The notes: a model not told the origin generated them from the letters alone. A stretch of 64,000 nucleotides of DNA from Gautieria morchelliformis (GCA_015179125.1 WHVA01000066.1:186001-250000); one strand, 5' to 3'; positions 32,581 through 43,854 are shown, counted from the first letter of the stretch. A program made the numbers and translations.

Positions 32581-35500
32581 TCAGGGATTGGAGCGCATGC
32601 CGAGGAGCTTCGCGAGCTTATCGTGTGCGGGTCTGGGCAGAGCCTTCGTGAGGATGTCGGCAATCATGTGAGAGGTCGGTACGTAGTAGAATTCGAGTTC
32701 CGAAGCGTGTACGCATTCGCGGACATAGTGGTGCTGAACATCGAAATGTTTCAATCTCGCATGATAAGAAGGATCTTTGACAATGGAGATCGTGCCCATG
32801 TTATCACTCTGGATGCGCGTTGCAAGCTTCTGTTTGTGGCCGAGGAGTTTTAGGAGGCTTCATAACCAGACGGCTTCTTTCGACGCGTGGCATGCAGAGG
32901 AGTATTTAGCTTCACAGCTGGATGTGGTGATAGAGGACTGTTTCTTGGAGCTCCAGGTTATCGCACTGCCGCCAAGGAAGAAAACGTATCCTGAGACCGA
33001 TTTCCTGCTGTCAGCCTCAGATGCGTAGTCTGAGTCTGCGGAGCCGGTGAGTAAGGCGGAGGGGGAGATGCCCCCGAGGACAAGACGGTGTGTGCGAGTG
33101 GAGTTCAGGTATATCAGGACATGTTTAACAGCAGACCAGTGAGGTTCTCCGGGGTTTATGGAGAATTGTGAGAGGCGGTTGACGGCTGGGCGGGTGCACA
33201 TCGATGCGTACATCAAGGAGCCTATGGCGGCACGGTAGGGAATTCTGGACATAGCGGTGATCTCCTCTGGGCTCGAGGGTGACTGGTCAGAGGAGAGACC
33301 TTTAGCGTCTACACGTAGTGGGGTCCAGATGGGGTGGGCTGTGTCTAGGTTGAATCGCTTGGTGATGCGCTCGATGTAAGACGTCTGGCTCAGTGATATG
33401 GTTCTCGCCGTTCGGTCGCGGGCAATCTCGATGCCTAGCATCCAGCAAATTTCACCTAGATTGGTGATGTCTATTTTAGTTTGTAGGTCGCGAGCAATTG
33501 AGTCCATTTCGGCAGTGGTACTAGCGGTGGCTGCCATATCATCCGTGTGAATCACGATGATGGATTTGCTGAGTTTGGTGGAGCGGCTATAGACACAGTG
33601 GTCGACGGGGTTTCGGACAAACTGGTGGGCTACCATTGCCCTGTCCAGTGTTTTGTTCCACTGGTGGTCAGACTGCTTGAGCCCATACAAACCCTTCCTT
33701 AGCCAGCATACTAGGTTTTCGTCTCCTGGCATGATACTACCCTCGGCTTGCTCCATATAGATCTCCTCGTCAAGGTCAGAGTGGAGGAAAGCAGTTTTGA
33801 CGTCCAATTGGCGGATCTCCCAGTCGTTGGTAGCGGCTAGAGATAAGACTAAACGGAAAGATTCCAGGCGAGCAACAGGTGAAAAAGTGTCGTGGTAATC
33901 TTGACCTGCAACTTGAGTGAATCCTTTTGCAACAATCCTAACTTTCAGTTTAGCCATTTTGCCAGATTTGTCACGTTTAATGTGACAGACGGTCTTGCTC
34001 TTGACAATCTTCTTGCCAGCAGGGACATCACTTCAGGGGACGAGGTCCCATACATGGTGCCTTCGCATGGATTGCAGCTCCGAATCCATGCCTAGCTGCC
34101 AGATTGGGCCGTTTGGGCCTTTCAGGGCCTCAGTAAAGGACGTGGGGTCTTCCTCTTCGTGTACAATGCCGGCAAGTAGCATATCTTCAATGAAGTTGGC
34201 TTCGAGCTCAGCGTCCCTTTTTGCAGTGTGTGCGAGGCGTGCCCTGTTGGTGGCGGAGGTAATTTCGGCGACAGTACGGTCAGTATGGCTGGTATAAGGT
34301 ATGTTTCGCATGGCGGCCACTGCGGCTGAGGGTTTAGGTACACGTGAAGAGTGGCATGGTGGGGGTATTGTGGTCGGTTCATGATCGCCATCCGATGGTG
34401 CCTCAATGACATTTTCTCCCCCTTCAGCCACTACGTCCTCTTCATAGGCTCCCCCTGCAGCAGCGGCTCCCCCATCAGCATGACCATCCATCTGATCGAC
34501 CTCCTGATCATCCATCCCTGATATACCTCGATATTCCATGTCATCATCGCTTTCGTGATCGGTTTGGTTTCCAACTACGAGGCTGGGATTAAGTGGTCAA
34601 GGGGTGGAGTCTTGAGATTCAATAAAGGTGACGTTATGGGATGTTATGATCTGTCCAGTGGAACGGTTGTAGCACCGGTAAGCTTTGGAGTTCTGTGAGT
34701 AGCCGACCAGGACACATTTGACAGAGCGGTTATAGATCTTCGCTACATGGCGGTTCTGGATTAGGACGAAAGCCTTGCAGCCAATCTCCCGCAGGTGTGA
34801 CACGTCAGGTTTCCAGTCGGTCCATGCCTCATAGGGGTCATATTGCTAATGGCCTTTGTAGGGGTTCTGTTCTTCAGGTACACAGCGGTCAGTATGCATT
34901 CACCCCATAGAATAGGGGGTAGGTTTGCGTCAGACTGGATTGCGCGTGCCCTTGACATAAGGGTTCGGTGACTTCGCTCGACAACCCCATTTTCAGCAGA
35001 TGTGTATGGTGCTGTGAGAAGGTGTTGTATGCCATGGCTACGGAGATAGCTCTCATACGACTTAGATGTGTATTCACCACCATTGTCGGTTATAAATTTC
35101 TTGACATTGTGGTTCGACTGGCGTTCGACCAGCGCTTGCCAATCAGCAAATGCGGTGATCGCCTCACTCTTTTTCGCAAGGAGGTAAGTCCAGGTGTGTC
35201 TGGAGTAGTCATCTATAAAGTTGAGAGCATAATATTTTCCACCGGCGGGTACATCCTCAGGCCCGGTGATGTCAGAGAACATGATGTTAGCAACTAGGGG
35301 CTATGGCAGGGAAGGTTCGGTAGAGTTCTTAGAAAGCTAGAATCAAATACACTCTCTCAGTGAATTTATTGTCACTGAGGTATTAATACAATACCTAGAA
35401 TCAAATACACTACATGATTTTCAGTCAACATGCTATATAAATATGAAGAATACTACTCGCCTCTCTCAGTGAATTTATTGTCACTGAGAGAGGAGCACTA

Positions 35501-36570
35501 TCCTGTCTCAGAAGGCATATACGTGCACCCGGCCCTTTAGCGCCCAAGGGCTCCCGCGTCGAAGTCATTTCAAACTCCGCTGGGTGCAGCCGCCTGTGAA
35601 AATAGAAATAACAGAATGGAATGGAGAGATAGGGAGTGACTAGAAAATTTCGAAAATAAGCAGAGAAGTGGATGCATGGTAGAAGAACAGTATGAGAAAA
35701 TATTGAAACACCACACAATAAATTGAATATATTATGCTTGATTTTGGTGCAGGAGCATAAATGCACCCAACACACGACATCTAGTTTACCGTCGGCTCTC
35801 TCTCCCTCTCGCATTTTTGGGACCGGTGTCTTGGTCTGCTTCCCGAGAATACAGTGTTCACAGGTCGGCGGTATAGATGAAAGGTCGGTAGGCATACCTG
35901 TAGCCATGCCTTTCTTTGCCATAGCGATGATGGAGGGGTAGTTAATGTGGCCGAGGCGTTTGTGCCAAGTTTCAAGGCTAGCGGGGGCTCTTGCAAGGTT
36001 AGCGTACGCTTGAGCTGAGGATGTAACAGGAACGTGATACAATCCACCATTCACTCTAGAACCCTTAATGATCTCCTTCTTCTGTTGATCATAGACGTGG
36101 CATTGGTCCTTGGAGAAGACTGAGAGGTAGTTACTATCGTCTCCGAGTTTCCCGACTGAGATGAGCCTAATGGTGGCATCGGGAACGTAAAGAACTTGTA
36201 GCAGAGTGAGGAGTTGTCCGCTTGGTGTGACCATTGTGATGTCACCCATGCCGATGGCTTTGGCGATCGAGCTGTTCATTCCTTTGATAGGGCGAGGTAT
36301 GATCGGCGTGAGCTTGGTGAAGTCCTCTTTGCATGGGCTGCAATGAACGGACACTCCGGAGTCGAGGAAACGAGGAATGCTATCTGTCGAGGCAAGCGCA
36401 AGCTCAGGGGTGCCTGTACTGTTGCGCTGATATGCCAGCCAGTCTACATTATACGTGGTCTCGGTTTTATCTGTGCACGCGAAAGACCAGTCTCCCTCAT
36501 AGAGGTGGTCATCTTGTTGATAAAAAGACATCGGACGGGATGTTGTGGTCATAGTAGACGAGGCAATATT
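32581..36570 (-). pseudogene. pol: Copia Pol: PR-IN-RT-RH
   Basis: The protease motif FLDSGVSVHCSPC is near 36345. The GAG-pre-integrase zinc region LGHINYPSI ... CEHCILGKQ spans about 35830-35955. The integrase DDE core lies after the nested LTR-S: FSDITGPED (about 35275), FITDNGGEY (about 35090) and NGVVERSHR (about 34985). RT spans about 33957-33300 with TFSPVAR, LDVKTAFLHSDL and the catalytic VIHTDDMA (about 33535-33555). RNase H has GSADSDYASEADSRKSVSGY and SSCEAKY. Stops at 34597, 34033 and 32860 are TGA where Arg fits, and a one-base deletion lies near 34835. In the intact order the frame would be continuous. Confidence 0.88.
35285..35772 (-). mobile_element. Solo LTR-S copy 3, in copia integrase
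   Basis: 488 bp, reverse orientation, nearly identical to copy 1 over its full length. Flanks are CATGA (35280-35284) and CACGA (35773-35777), a 5-bp duplication with one mismatch. It separates GKLDV from VFSDITGPED in the copia integrase. Confidence 0.92.
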
Positions 36571-37438
36571 GGCAGACTCTGATTTTGCCTTATTTTCCCC
36601 CGCAATGTTAGTGTCGGCGGCAAGAGCAACATCTCTCTCTTTTTTTTACACGAGCACGCGGGCCTCCACCCTCGTCACCACCTCCAGGGCGCCAGCACTT
36701 TTCTTTGGTATGGCCGGGTTTGCTGCAATTCGCACAAAAAACCCTGGAGGAAGGTTTCTTAGAAGCGATAGCGGCGAGCGCCTCCTCAGCAGCGGTAGCT
36801 TGGTTAGCATGGCGAATCTTAGATGCTTCAAAGCGGAGGCGGGCTTTAAGGCCGTCGAAGGTAATACTGTCCTTGGTCGAGGTGAGGATGCCCTCGAGTT
36901 GCTCGTGGATAGGGGTAAAGGAGTTGTGAGAAAGAGTGTTGAGACAGATAATGATCATCCAGTTGTCCCCCTTAATAGGACCAGCGGCGAACATATCTTT
37001 CATGAGGTGTTTGAGTGCGAGAAGCGTGACATTGATGTCCACACCAGGGGAAAAACAGGTGGAGAGCGCGTGCTTGAGCAGGGAGACCTGGTGCATCGGA
37101 CCTAGGGTGGAGAACGCTTCACGTATCTTGGCCCATGCAGAGGCGGCAGTGTTGCAACCGGCAATGACGTGATGAAGGGAAGGGTCCATCATGAGTTGGA
37201 CCGTGAACACAAGAGTGGTATTCTTTGCAATCCAGAGGTCTTTGTCGGAAGGCTTAGTGTCAGGAGGGATGATAGAGCAAGGATCCTTTGCGTCGAAGTA
37301 TTTCCATAGCCCACTTGTAGCAAGAACTGCCTTCGCTTCACTCGCCCATGACTCGTAGTTTTCGCCGCCCAAGAGTAACTTAGACATTTTGGGACGAGCC
37401 CAGTTCTCAGGGATGAACGAGGTAATGGATGAAGTCAT
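36571..37438 (-). pseudogene. gag: Copia Gag
   Basis: The ATG at 37438 opens a Gag of about 280 residues (SKLLLGGENYESWASEAKAV) of the copia UBN2/Retrotran_gag type. A CX2CX4HX4C zinc knuckle (CANCSKPGHTKEKC) lies at about 36690-36735. The frame is lost in an A-rich run near 36640, just before the pol frame begins. A normal copia product is a single Gag-Pol chain, so this is decay rather than programmed frameshifting as far as I can see. Confidence 0.85.
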
Positions 37439-37551
37439 GGCGCGGAGCAAGAAAAAAACAGATATATGCGTTGACAGAGTGGGGAAGGCAAAGGGAGGAA
37501 AGAGCTCAGATAGTTCCTGCACGTATGGATGCTATTATAGGTGCAGCGGTT

Positions 37552-37562
37552 GGCCCATAACC
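37552..37562 (-). other. Copia primer-binding site (GGTTATGGGCC)
   Basis: Eleven bases immediately after the 5' LTR read GGTTATGGGCC on the element's strand. From memory this matches the site used by Drosophila copia, which primes from an internal (anticodon-stem) half of initiator tRNA-Met. Its exact adjacency also fixes the LTR boundary at 37563. Confidence 0.75.
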
Positions 37563-37912
37563 TATTGGGATCTGCACAATAGTAAGCTCAGACGTTCATA
37601 GTGCATGAACGACTAGTATTACCTGCTCTATAGTAAGCTACAGTGCGAGTAAGTAATATGCAGAGAACAGTGAGCGTAACTATGCGTTCTTACCTCAGAC
37701 GTTCGTAGTGCATGAACGACTAGTATTACCTGCACTATAGTAAGCTACAGTGCGAGTAAGTAATATGCAGAGAACAGTGAGCGTAACTATGCGTTCTTAC
37801 CTCAGACGTTCGTAGTGCATGAACGACTGAGGAAAGAAGCGGAGTAGCGGAATCGAAACTGATGACGTGCAGTAGATGTGGGTCCATGTAGGTATGACAT
37901 CGATTTCTAACA
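37563..37912 (-). repeat. Copia 5' LTR (350 bp, long form)
   Basis: Contains two tandem 107-bp units that are absent from the 3' LTR. Each carries the inverted repeat CGTTC-n9-GAACG. The difference in length (350 against 136 bp) equals exactly two units. Confidence 0.9.
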
Positions 37913-38012
37913 ACAGGTGAGGCCTGAGTGGTTTCTTCAAAACGTAGAACCTTTCAATCACCAGGTCCATGACTGGACCTTGGAAGCAGTGATGCAGGGC
38001 CTGCAGGAGCGG

Positions 38013-39290
38013 ATGTACACTATCTCAGTCTCTCATAGGCTTCCGATGCTGACCTGGTTCTCACACTAGTAATCGTCATCTTCAGGACATGGGTAATATT
38101 CGGGCGACGGAAAACGTTAGGCATAGGCCTTATTGTATCCTCGGCTGTCATAGCCGTCGTGGTTCTCTCGATCATGATTTATAGTATTGAGCGAATTAAA
38201 TGCATGTCTGATCTCAGGATTTTCTCCATGAGTCTTATCGAGGCCCTTTTGGAGACATTTCAGACCCGACGCCTGGCACCCAACGCTGCCTTTTAATTAA
38301 AAGGACTTCGTAATACTCACGGGCATAGATTCTGGTGAGCTCTAAATTTTTTTATGGCATTCCTGTCAATATCTGACAGTTTTCATTTAGTCATCCTAGG
38401 CATGACTATGTACCACGCGAGGAAGCATTGTGCGTGACTCGCAATGATTATCCTCGCGAAATCCTCACCGGTTTGCAGTTCGGATATGCTCGTCGAACAT
38501 CGTTGTCACACTATATAGGGATGGTGAGAAGTGATCAGTTCTTCAACCAGCCAACGGCAGACATCTTATGGCTATTCCTCCCGGCAGGGATGCTGTATTA
38601 CATTTACATGCTTAGTGCGTTTAAGTCCAGGTTCCGTTACTCAATGGGCGCGGCTAACCGAATTCACAGCCTTCTCTATCTTCAATATCGTCGCAATGGT
38701 GGCCTTTGTGAGTTCGCCAACTAGTGTCTCCTCATAAGGTGCATCGAGGGTCTGACCCGTTAGTAGTCAGCCATGGTCCTCACCGAGTACGTGCATTTTA
38801 ATCTACCTCTTCTGCCTATAGCGTTGGTTATCACCACATTCAGAATGCAGGCAGTCCTGATCAAGCGCATTCTCCTTAACCTCCGCAGTGGAGCCGTACC
38901 CGATGATGCCGATGATATACCCTTATGCGGTCCGGTAACGCTGCCGTCCACGCCATCTCAACAACAACACTGGCCGTATTTACCTCAGGTCTGAATCGTT
39001 AAACATGACCTCAGACCGCTGGAATGATATCTGAGGCGGGGAAAAATTCGGTGGTGATTTGTGAATGACTTTCACCCTGTTGTCTGGCTTTGGCCGAGAT
39101 TGGATGCTTCAGAATTGGGGTTATCTATACAAGCCATATATTTGGCATACTGCAGATTTGGTCCTGGATTGGCCTGGATCATCCGAGAATTCGATGCGAT
39201 ACGATTGCCCTCGTGTGGTTTACGTACAGCCTTCCAAATATAACAAATCTATTTATATAGAATAGTCTGGTTACCGGGTGGCTCATAGTA
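38013..39290 (+). pseudogene. DUF6533 gene copy B, 5' truncated
   Basis: This starts in mid-gene at the exon following ATGTACACTATCTCAG and lacks the diagnostic N-terminal domain exons. It retains a hydrophobic exon (LVIVIFRTWVIFGRRK), the LSHYIGM region (about 38500), MLYYIYML (about 38590) and the C-terminal VLIKRILLNLR segment (about 38855-38890). Sequence similar to copy C continues to about 39290. The truncated start coincides with the GypD gag junction. Confidence 0.7.
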
Positions 39291-39934
39291 CGTCATGAAA
39301 TCCATGCATCCATATCTCACACTTGTCATGAATGGGCCCTACAGGGCAGATTTCAACCAACGGTCCAGCGTCATCTGTATCAAAAGAACCCAGCTACTAA
39401 CTGACTGGGAATTGGCTTGGCGCGTGATCTAGAGCCCACTACTAGCTAGACGGTATGTTTGATCTCAGCTTCTCGATGAGCAGACAGAAATATAACATGC
39501 ACGCTACTATTAATATTATGTCTTCTAGGTAAACATCAATCAATCCATGCGATGGAATCATGCATGGCAATGGCTCAATCATCTATGTACGATTCCCGCC
39601 TTTCCAATGATAACCACAGTGTTTCGTGTAATGATTCAAACAGTGTAACGCTGATGTGATTGATCACAAGAATCTACGTCGTATTCTTATTTAACCCCGT
39701 GAGTGCGGTTTGAACATCACGAACTTCGCGCATTCCAGTAGTTCTGAATTCTTACCTTGACAGCTCTAAGTCTTTATATTTTATACCATGGATGCGGAAC
39801 TGTCCAGCTTTATAGCTTCAAGTCTCAAACAGCACGTATTACCTGACGTGAGTAAACACCACACCGTCACCCTCTGCAGCTTGAAGTCCATGCTAAAGCT
39901 CATGGCAACAGTATTTTAATGGTGTGTCGGCTTA

Positions 39935-41453
39935 ATGTCGTACCTTGTCAATGCGCTAATCACCAGACTCCGAGCCAGTGGCAGGCGTGATGCTGTTGGT
40001 ACGACATACATACCGCCTAGAAGAATGTTGGCACTCACGAAATTTTAATAATAGATTTACGACCACATGTTGACGTTGGATGTTGAAGTTGGCTTCACCT
40101 GGTCGGCGCGGTGGAGTGTGGCCAAAGTACTGTATCTTATGGTGGCGTACCTAAGCTTCTCGGTGTCTATAGTCATATTTGGAAGCTGTCTGTTCCACTC
40201 TCGGCTTACATTTTCTCATGAATTAAATTACTTGTGCACAGATGCTAGTAGCGCATACCTTCCTTCAAGTTGTACGATGAATCGGCAAGCTTGTGAAAGT
40301 GAGTTTTTCGTCGATTTTACTGATATTCCGTTTGACCATCTCACCAGTGCTGTTAGCTTGCCTTATGTGTATTGGAGAATGTACACTATTTCAATCTCTT
40401 ATAGGCCTCCGACGCTGACCTGGCTGCCACACTAGTAATCCTCATCTTCAGGACATGGGTAATATTCGGGCGACGGAAAATGTTGGGCATAGGCCTTATT
40501 GTATCTTCCGCTGCCACAGTCGCCTTGGTTCTCTCAATCATGGTTTATAGTTTTGAACAAATTAAATGCACGTCTGATCTCAGGATTTTCTCCACGAGTC
40601 TTATCGAGGCCCTTCTGTAGACATTCCAGACCCGAATCCTGACAGGCGACGCTGCCTTTTAATTGAAGGAGCGGGTCGCATTGGTTTTGTGAACTTCGTA
40701 ATATTCACAGGCATAGATTCTGGTGAGCTGTAATTTGTTTCTGGCGCCATTCAGATCAATATCTTACGGTTTCCATACTCACATAGTCATCGTAGGCATG
40801 ACTATGTACCACGGGAGACAGCATTGTGCGTGACTCGCAATCATTATCCGCACTAAAATCTTTACCTGCTTGCAGTTAGAACAAGCTCCTCAAACATTGT
40901 TGTCACACTATATAGGGATGGTGAGGAAGTGATCAGCGCTTCAACCAGCCGACGACAGACATCTTATAGCTATTCCTCTCGGCAGGGATGTTGTATTACA
41001 TTTACATGCTTTGTGCGTCAAATCTGGGTTCTGTCACTAAATGGGCGCGGCTAACGGAATTCACAGCGTTCTCTATATTCAATATCGTCACAATGGTGGC
41101 CTTTGTGAGTTCGCCAACTAGTGTCTCCTCATGAGGTGCATCGAGGGTCTGACCCGTTAGTAGTCAGCCATGGTCCTCGACGAGTACGTGCATTTAATCG
41201 ATCTCTTCCGCCTATACCGTTGATTACCATCACATTCAGAGTGCAGGCACTGCTGCACGCAGTCCTGATAAAGCGCATTCTCCTTAACCTCCGCGGAGCC
41301 GTACCCGATGACTGTCCCGATTATGGTCCCAATGATATACCCTTATACGGGCTGGTAACGCAGCCGTCCGCGCCATCTCAACAACAACACTGGCCGTATT
41401 TATCACCTCAGGTTTGGATCGCTAAACATGACCCCAGGCCGTTGGAATGATAT
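39935..41453 (+). pseudogene. DUF6533 gene copy C, near-complete
   Basis: The most complete of three copies, predicted to encode a multi-pass membrane protein of unknown function. Exon 1 starts at the ATG at 39935 but has a 1-nt insertion relative to copy A, which shifts its frame. Exon 2 (from about 40057) reads YDHMLTLDVEVGFTWSARWS, the DUF6533 signature, then KVLYLMVAYLSF. After introns (donor GTGAGT near 40300) come the ATLVILIFRTWVIFGRRK exon (about 40430-40545), the PDPN ... IGFVNFVIF exon (about 40640-40720) and LYRDG joined to MLYYIYML. The C-terminal exon (ALLHAVLIKRILLNLRG) ends at 41453. Exons and introns were placed by eye from frame and splice signals. Apart from exon 1, the frame seems open, so a sequencing error there cannot be excluded. 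Confidence 0.7.
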
Positions 41454-42388
41454 CTGAGGCGGGGAAAAATTCGGTGGTGATGTGTGAGTAACTTTCACCC
41501 TGCTGTCTGGCTTTGGCCGAGGTTGGATGCTTCAGAATTGGGGTTATCTATACAAGCCATATGTTGGCATACTGTAGATTTGGTCCTGGATTGGTCTGGA
41601 TCCGAGACTTCGATGCGATTTCTCTGCGTAACAAGTAACAATTGCCCTCGCCGAGTTGCCCTGCGGTTGAAGTACGTTATACAACAGTGATTGCAAGTTT
41701 TTTGTACGTGGCTCGTCACCGGTCTCCAAAGATGAGTCATCACCGGTGATCCACGAAGCATTCAATTCGCCAATACACGATGAGAGGCCCCTGATTGGAA
41801 AATACAGCCTTTTCGACTCCACCGGGACAAGGTCTCGAGCTGCAAACACATACTTGAATCCGACTCGAGAACCCCAATGATGGTCCGCAGCTGCGACCGT
41901 AAAGTATAAGCGCCTAGCTGGTATGTAGCAGACCGGCGAGTGAGTTGCTCACGCACCGAGAACAGATCGCTGCTGACGACTTTGAGTTTGACCCACACTG
42001 CTGGACCCTGTCAGTGCCTGACCGCAAAGGTATACTAATCACCTCTGCCCTGGAAGTGGCACCACCAGAATAAAATTACCGAATGCAACCTCACTGATCG
42101 GGTCGTGGCTAGCACGGTGACAGCGAGCTTAGGTTGCAACTACTACAACAATTCGTGCCAGTAGTACTGGCACGAATTGCTGTCGAATGGGCCCCTCACG
42201 ATTCGGATCTAAACTATAGAATCAATGGATATAAAAGGAAGCAGCTCTCGAATAGTATGTTTGACGTCGTATTAGTCTTCTATTAAGCATACGACACCAT
42301 TTCGTTTGCATTGCTTTGCTTGTGTTTTCCTATGTGACATTGTGAGACATTGTGTTGTAGCACTTTCATTGGCTATCATGTCAGACAA
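41454..42388. other. Copy C 3' flank and unassigned DNA
   Basis: Sequence to about 41680 is shared with the 3' flanks of DUF6533 copies A and B. Beyond that I recognise nothing except a TATAAAA-like box near 42228 and a 31-bp palindrome at 42149-42179. The stretch 42200-42388 looks promoter- or LTR-like, but no partner repeat was found. Confidence 0.5.
42149..42179. repeat. 31-bp perfect palindrome
   Basis: Arms of 15 bp (42149-42163 and 42165-42179) around a single central base; the core reads GTGCCAGTAGTACTGGCAC. No function is assigned. Confidence 0.85.
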
Positions 42389-42603
42389 TGTAAAGATGTC
42401 GATCTTTAGCCTTGTATCACAAGGGCACTGCAGAACTTAACCAAAGAGTGGTATTCTGAATGCTATGTAGTGACAGTGTAAGGGTAAGATGCGATGGGAA
42501 CCGCTGACCGGTTCCCACGCATAAACTATACAGTGGGTCCCTAAGGGGCCCACTGGGATTATGTAATAACTAGTATACATGTATGATACATAGGTTATTT
42601 ACA
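42389..42603 (-). repeat. GypD 3' LTR (second copy)
   Basis: 215 bp, TGTAAATAACC to ATCTTTACA on the minus strand, the counterpart of 27417-27629. A purine-rich tract (about 42604-42620 on the minus strand) just before it marks this as a 3' LTR. Confidence 0.8.
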
Positions 42604-42637
42604 CCCTCCCCCTCTATAGACAACTATAGGGGACCAA

Positions 42638-43435
42638 CTAGGACTCATAGAGGTCATCCATGATGGAGTCCTCTAACGTTTCGGATACGATGATATCATT
42701 GTTGTACGGGGCCGGTGGAGCACGTGACACCTCCGGAGGCACCTCCGCATCTGTGGGGGTGATTGGGTGAGGCGGTTCTGCCTCACCACTGGCGGTGGTT
42801 TCCGCTTGAGTGATGGGGCCTGCATCCTCGCGGAGCATGGCCTCGACAGCCGGATCCTCAGCCTGGGGAGGAGGCTGGAAGCGCGCTAGCTCTTGATCGA
42901 GCTGAGCGTGGGTGAGCGGTAGCGGTGCCGTGGCCCTCACGTGGCTGGTCTCAAGGACCTTTTGTTGGCCCTCCCGAGCGGCAGCACTGAATGCCGTGCT
43001 GGTGATGCTGCGTTGAATGTATTGTTCAATGCACGTGGCTTGCTCGCGAGTGACCCCGGCGTAGCAGGCCAGCCATCGTGCGATCTCAGCAAGTGGGATG
43101 TCGGGGCCAGCTCAGCCCCCCACGGGGTATGGGCCCGTGATGGAGAGCCGCGGGCTGGTGCTCTGCGGTGTCAAGCATTCCCTGGCATCGACGAGGCTCG
43201 ACCATTGGTCGGTCGAGCCGAACAAGTCAAGAAGTCTCAACTTGAGAGGTGGTGCGACCCCTTTAACATGGGGCGTGAGGGCCTTCAACCACATCCAGAT
43301 GTCCATGTCGTCTGGGTTGAAGGTTCCATCCGCGTTGTCATGGATGGCAGATGGGATTCCTTTGGGGTTGTGTATCCAACCCCTTAGGATGGCTGCGATG
43401 TCGTGCAGGGTACCGCTCGCTATCACGAGACAATC
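42638..43435 (-). pseudogene. GypD 3'-terminal ORF
   Basis: Minus-strand reading frame ending 35 bp before the GypD 3' LTR. The first part (to about 43112) includes ASGTLHDIAAILRGWIHNP and DDMDIWMWLKALTP. A one-base frame change in a G-run near 43113 leads into PLAEIARWLACYAGVTREQ, then a Pro/Glu-rich tail ending at 42638. I recognise no domain. Its position next to the LTR suggests it is the last coding region of the element; the upstream part is cut by the GypB2 LTR at 43436. Confidence 0.5.
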
Positions 43436-43854
43436 TATAAGGGCAACCTAGGCAGACGCTCTACACTCAAGCAGCGAACTGGCGAAGGGGGATCCAAAGA
43501 GAAAACTCTAAGGAGCCCCTTCGCCACCTAACTACGACTATAAGCAAACTTGGGCATGCTAGCCCGATCACCGAATGCCCGAGTTACATAAGCAATCATG
43601 CCAGCGATAACAGGGCTGGATGGATAAGGAAGGAATGATGTCGGAAGGGGCTGGAACAGGAAGGGAAATAAACGGAACACAAGACAGAAGGATGCTAAAG
43701 GCTAGGAGAAGCTCAGGGGCCACCAACAACACGCTGCGATAATGCAGTGTGCGATAATGCACAGTGTGATAATGCGTGCGATAAAGCATGTGATAATGCG
43801 CACTGCGATCATGCATGCGATAATGCACAGTGTGTGATTGGTGTTCCCCTGACA
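43436..43854 (-). repeat. GypB2 3' LTR
   Basis: About 419 bp from TGTCAGGGG to a GCCCTTATA end. Its first ~120 bp hold about seven imperfect repeats of TGCGATAATGC or its complement (43735-43840). The inner boundary was set by comparison with the GCCCTCACA end of the GypB LTR. Confidence 0.7.

Larger units (their letters stand above)
32421..37912 (-). mobile_element. Copia element in GypD gag
   Basis: Ty1/copia-type LTR retrotransposon in minus orientation, flanked by perfect 5-bp ACAGG duplicates (32416-32420, 37913-37917). The order gag, protease, integrase, RT, RNase H is diagnostic of copia. The 5' LTR is at 37563-37912 and the 3' LTR at 32421-32556. The LTR ends read TG...TA. A purine tract (about 32557-32566) precedes the 3' LTR and a Copia-style primer site follows the 5' LTR. 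A solo LTR-S is nested inside the integrase. Coding capacity is lost through several TGA stops and frameshifts. Confidence 0.95.
27960..38012 (+). pseudogene. gag: GypD Gag, interrupted by three insertions
   Basis: Decayed Gag-like coding sequence downstream of the GypD LTR. It survives in blocks 27960-29123, 30380-30600, 32294-32420 and 37913-38012. The first blocks encode acidic and helical sequence (EAMHRNTLMGLKHEHIIGGL; VESLELEAMHWQWKEA). The later ones encode a retrotransposon-Gag-like capsid: SDLEEFEVFIADILRWL (about 32300), then WFLQNVEPFN ... VHDWTLEAVMQGLQERM (about 37930-38015). Removing LTR-M, LTR-A and copia with one copy of each target duplication reconnects the frame, apart from local frameshifts. 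The gene ends abruptly at 38013-38023, where DUF6533 copy B begins. The start codon is uncertain. Confidence 0.65.

Noticed and set aside
41495..41998. Minus-strand frames of 78-101 codons
   Set aside because: They overlap the 3' flank shared by DUF6533 copies and match no known protein pattern.
43725..43840. Regular short repeats reminiscent of a CRISPR array
   Set aside because: The units are about 11 bp, imperfect, without spacers, inside an LTR of a eukaryotic retrotransposon.
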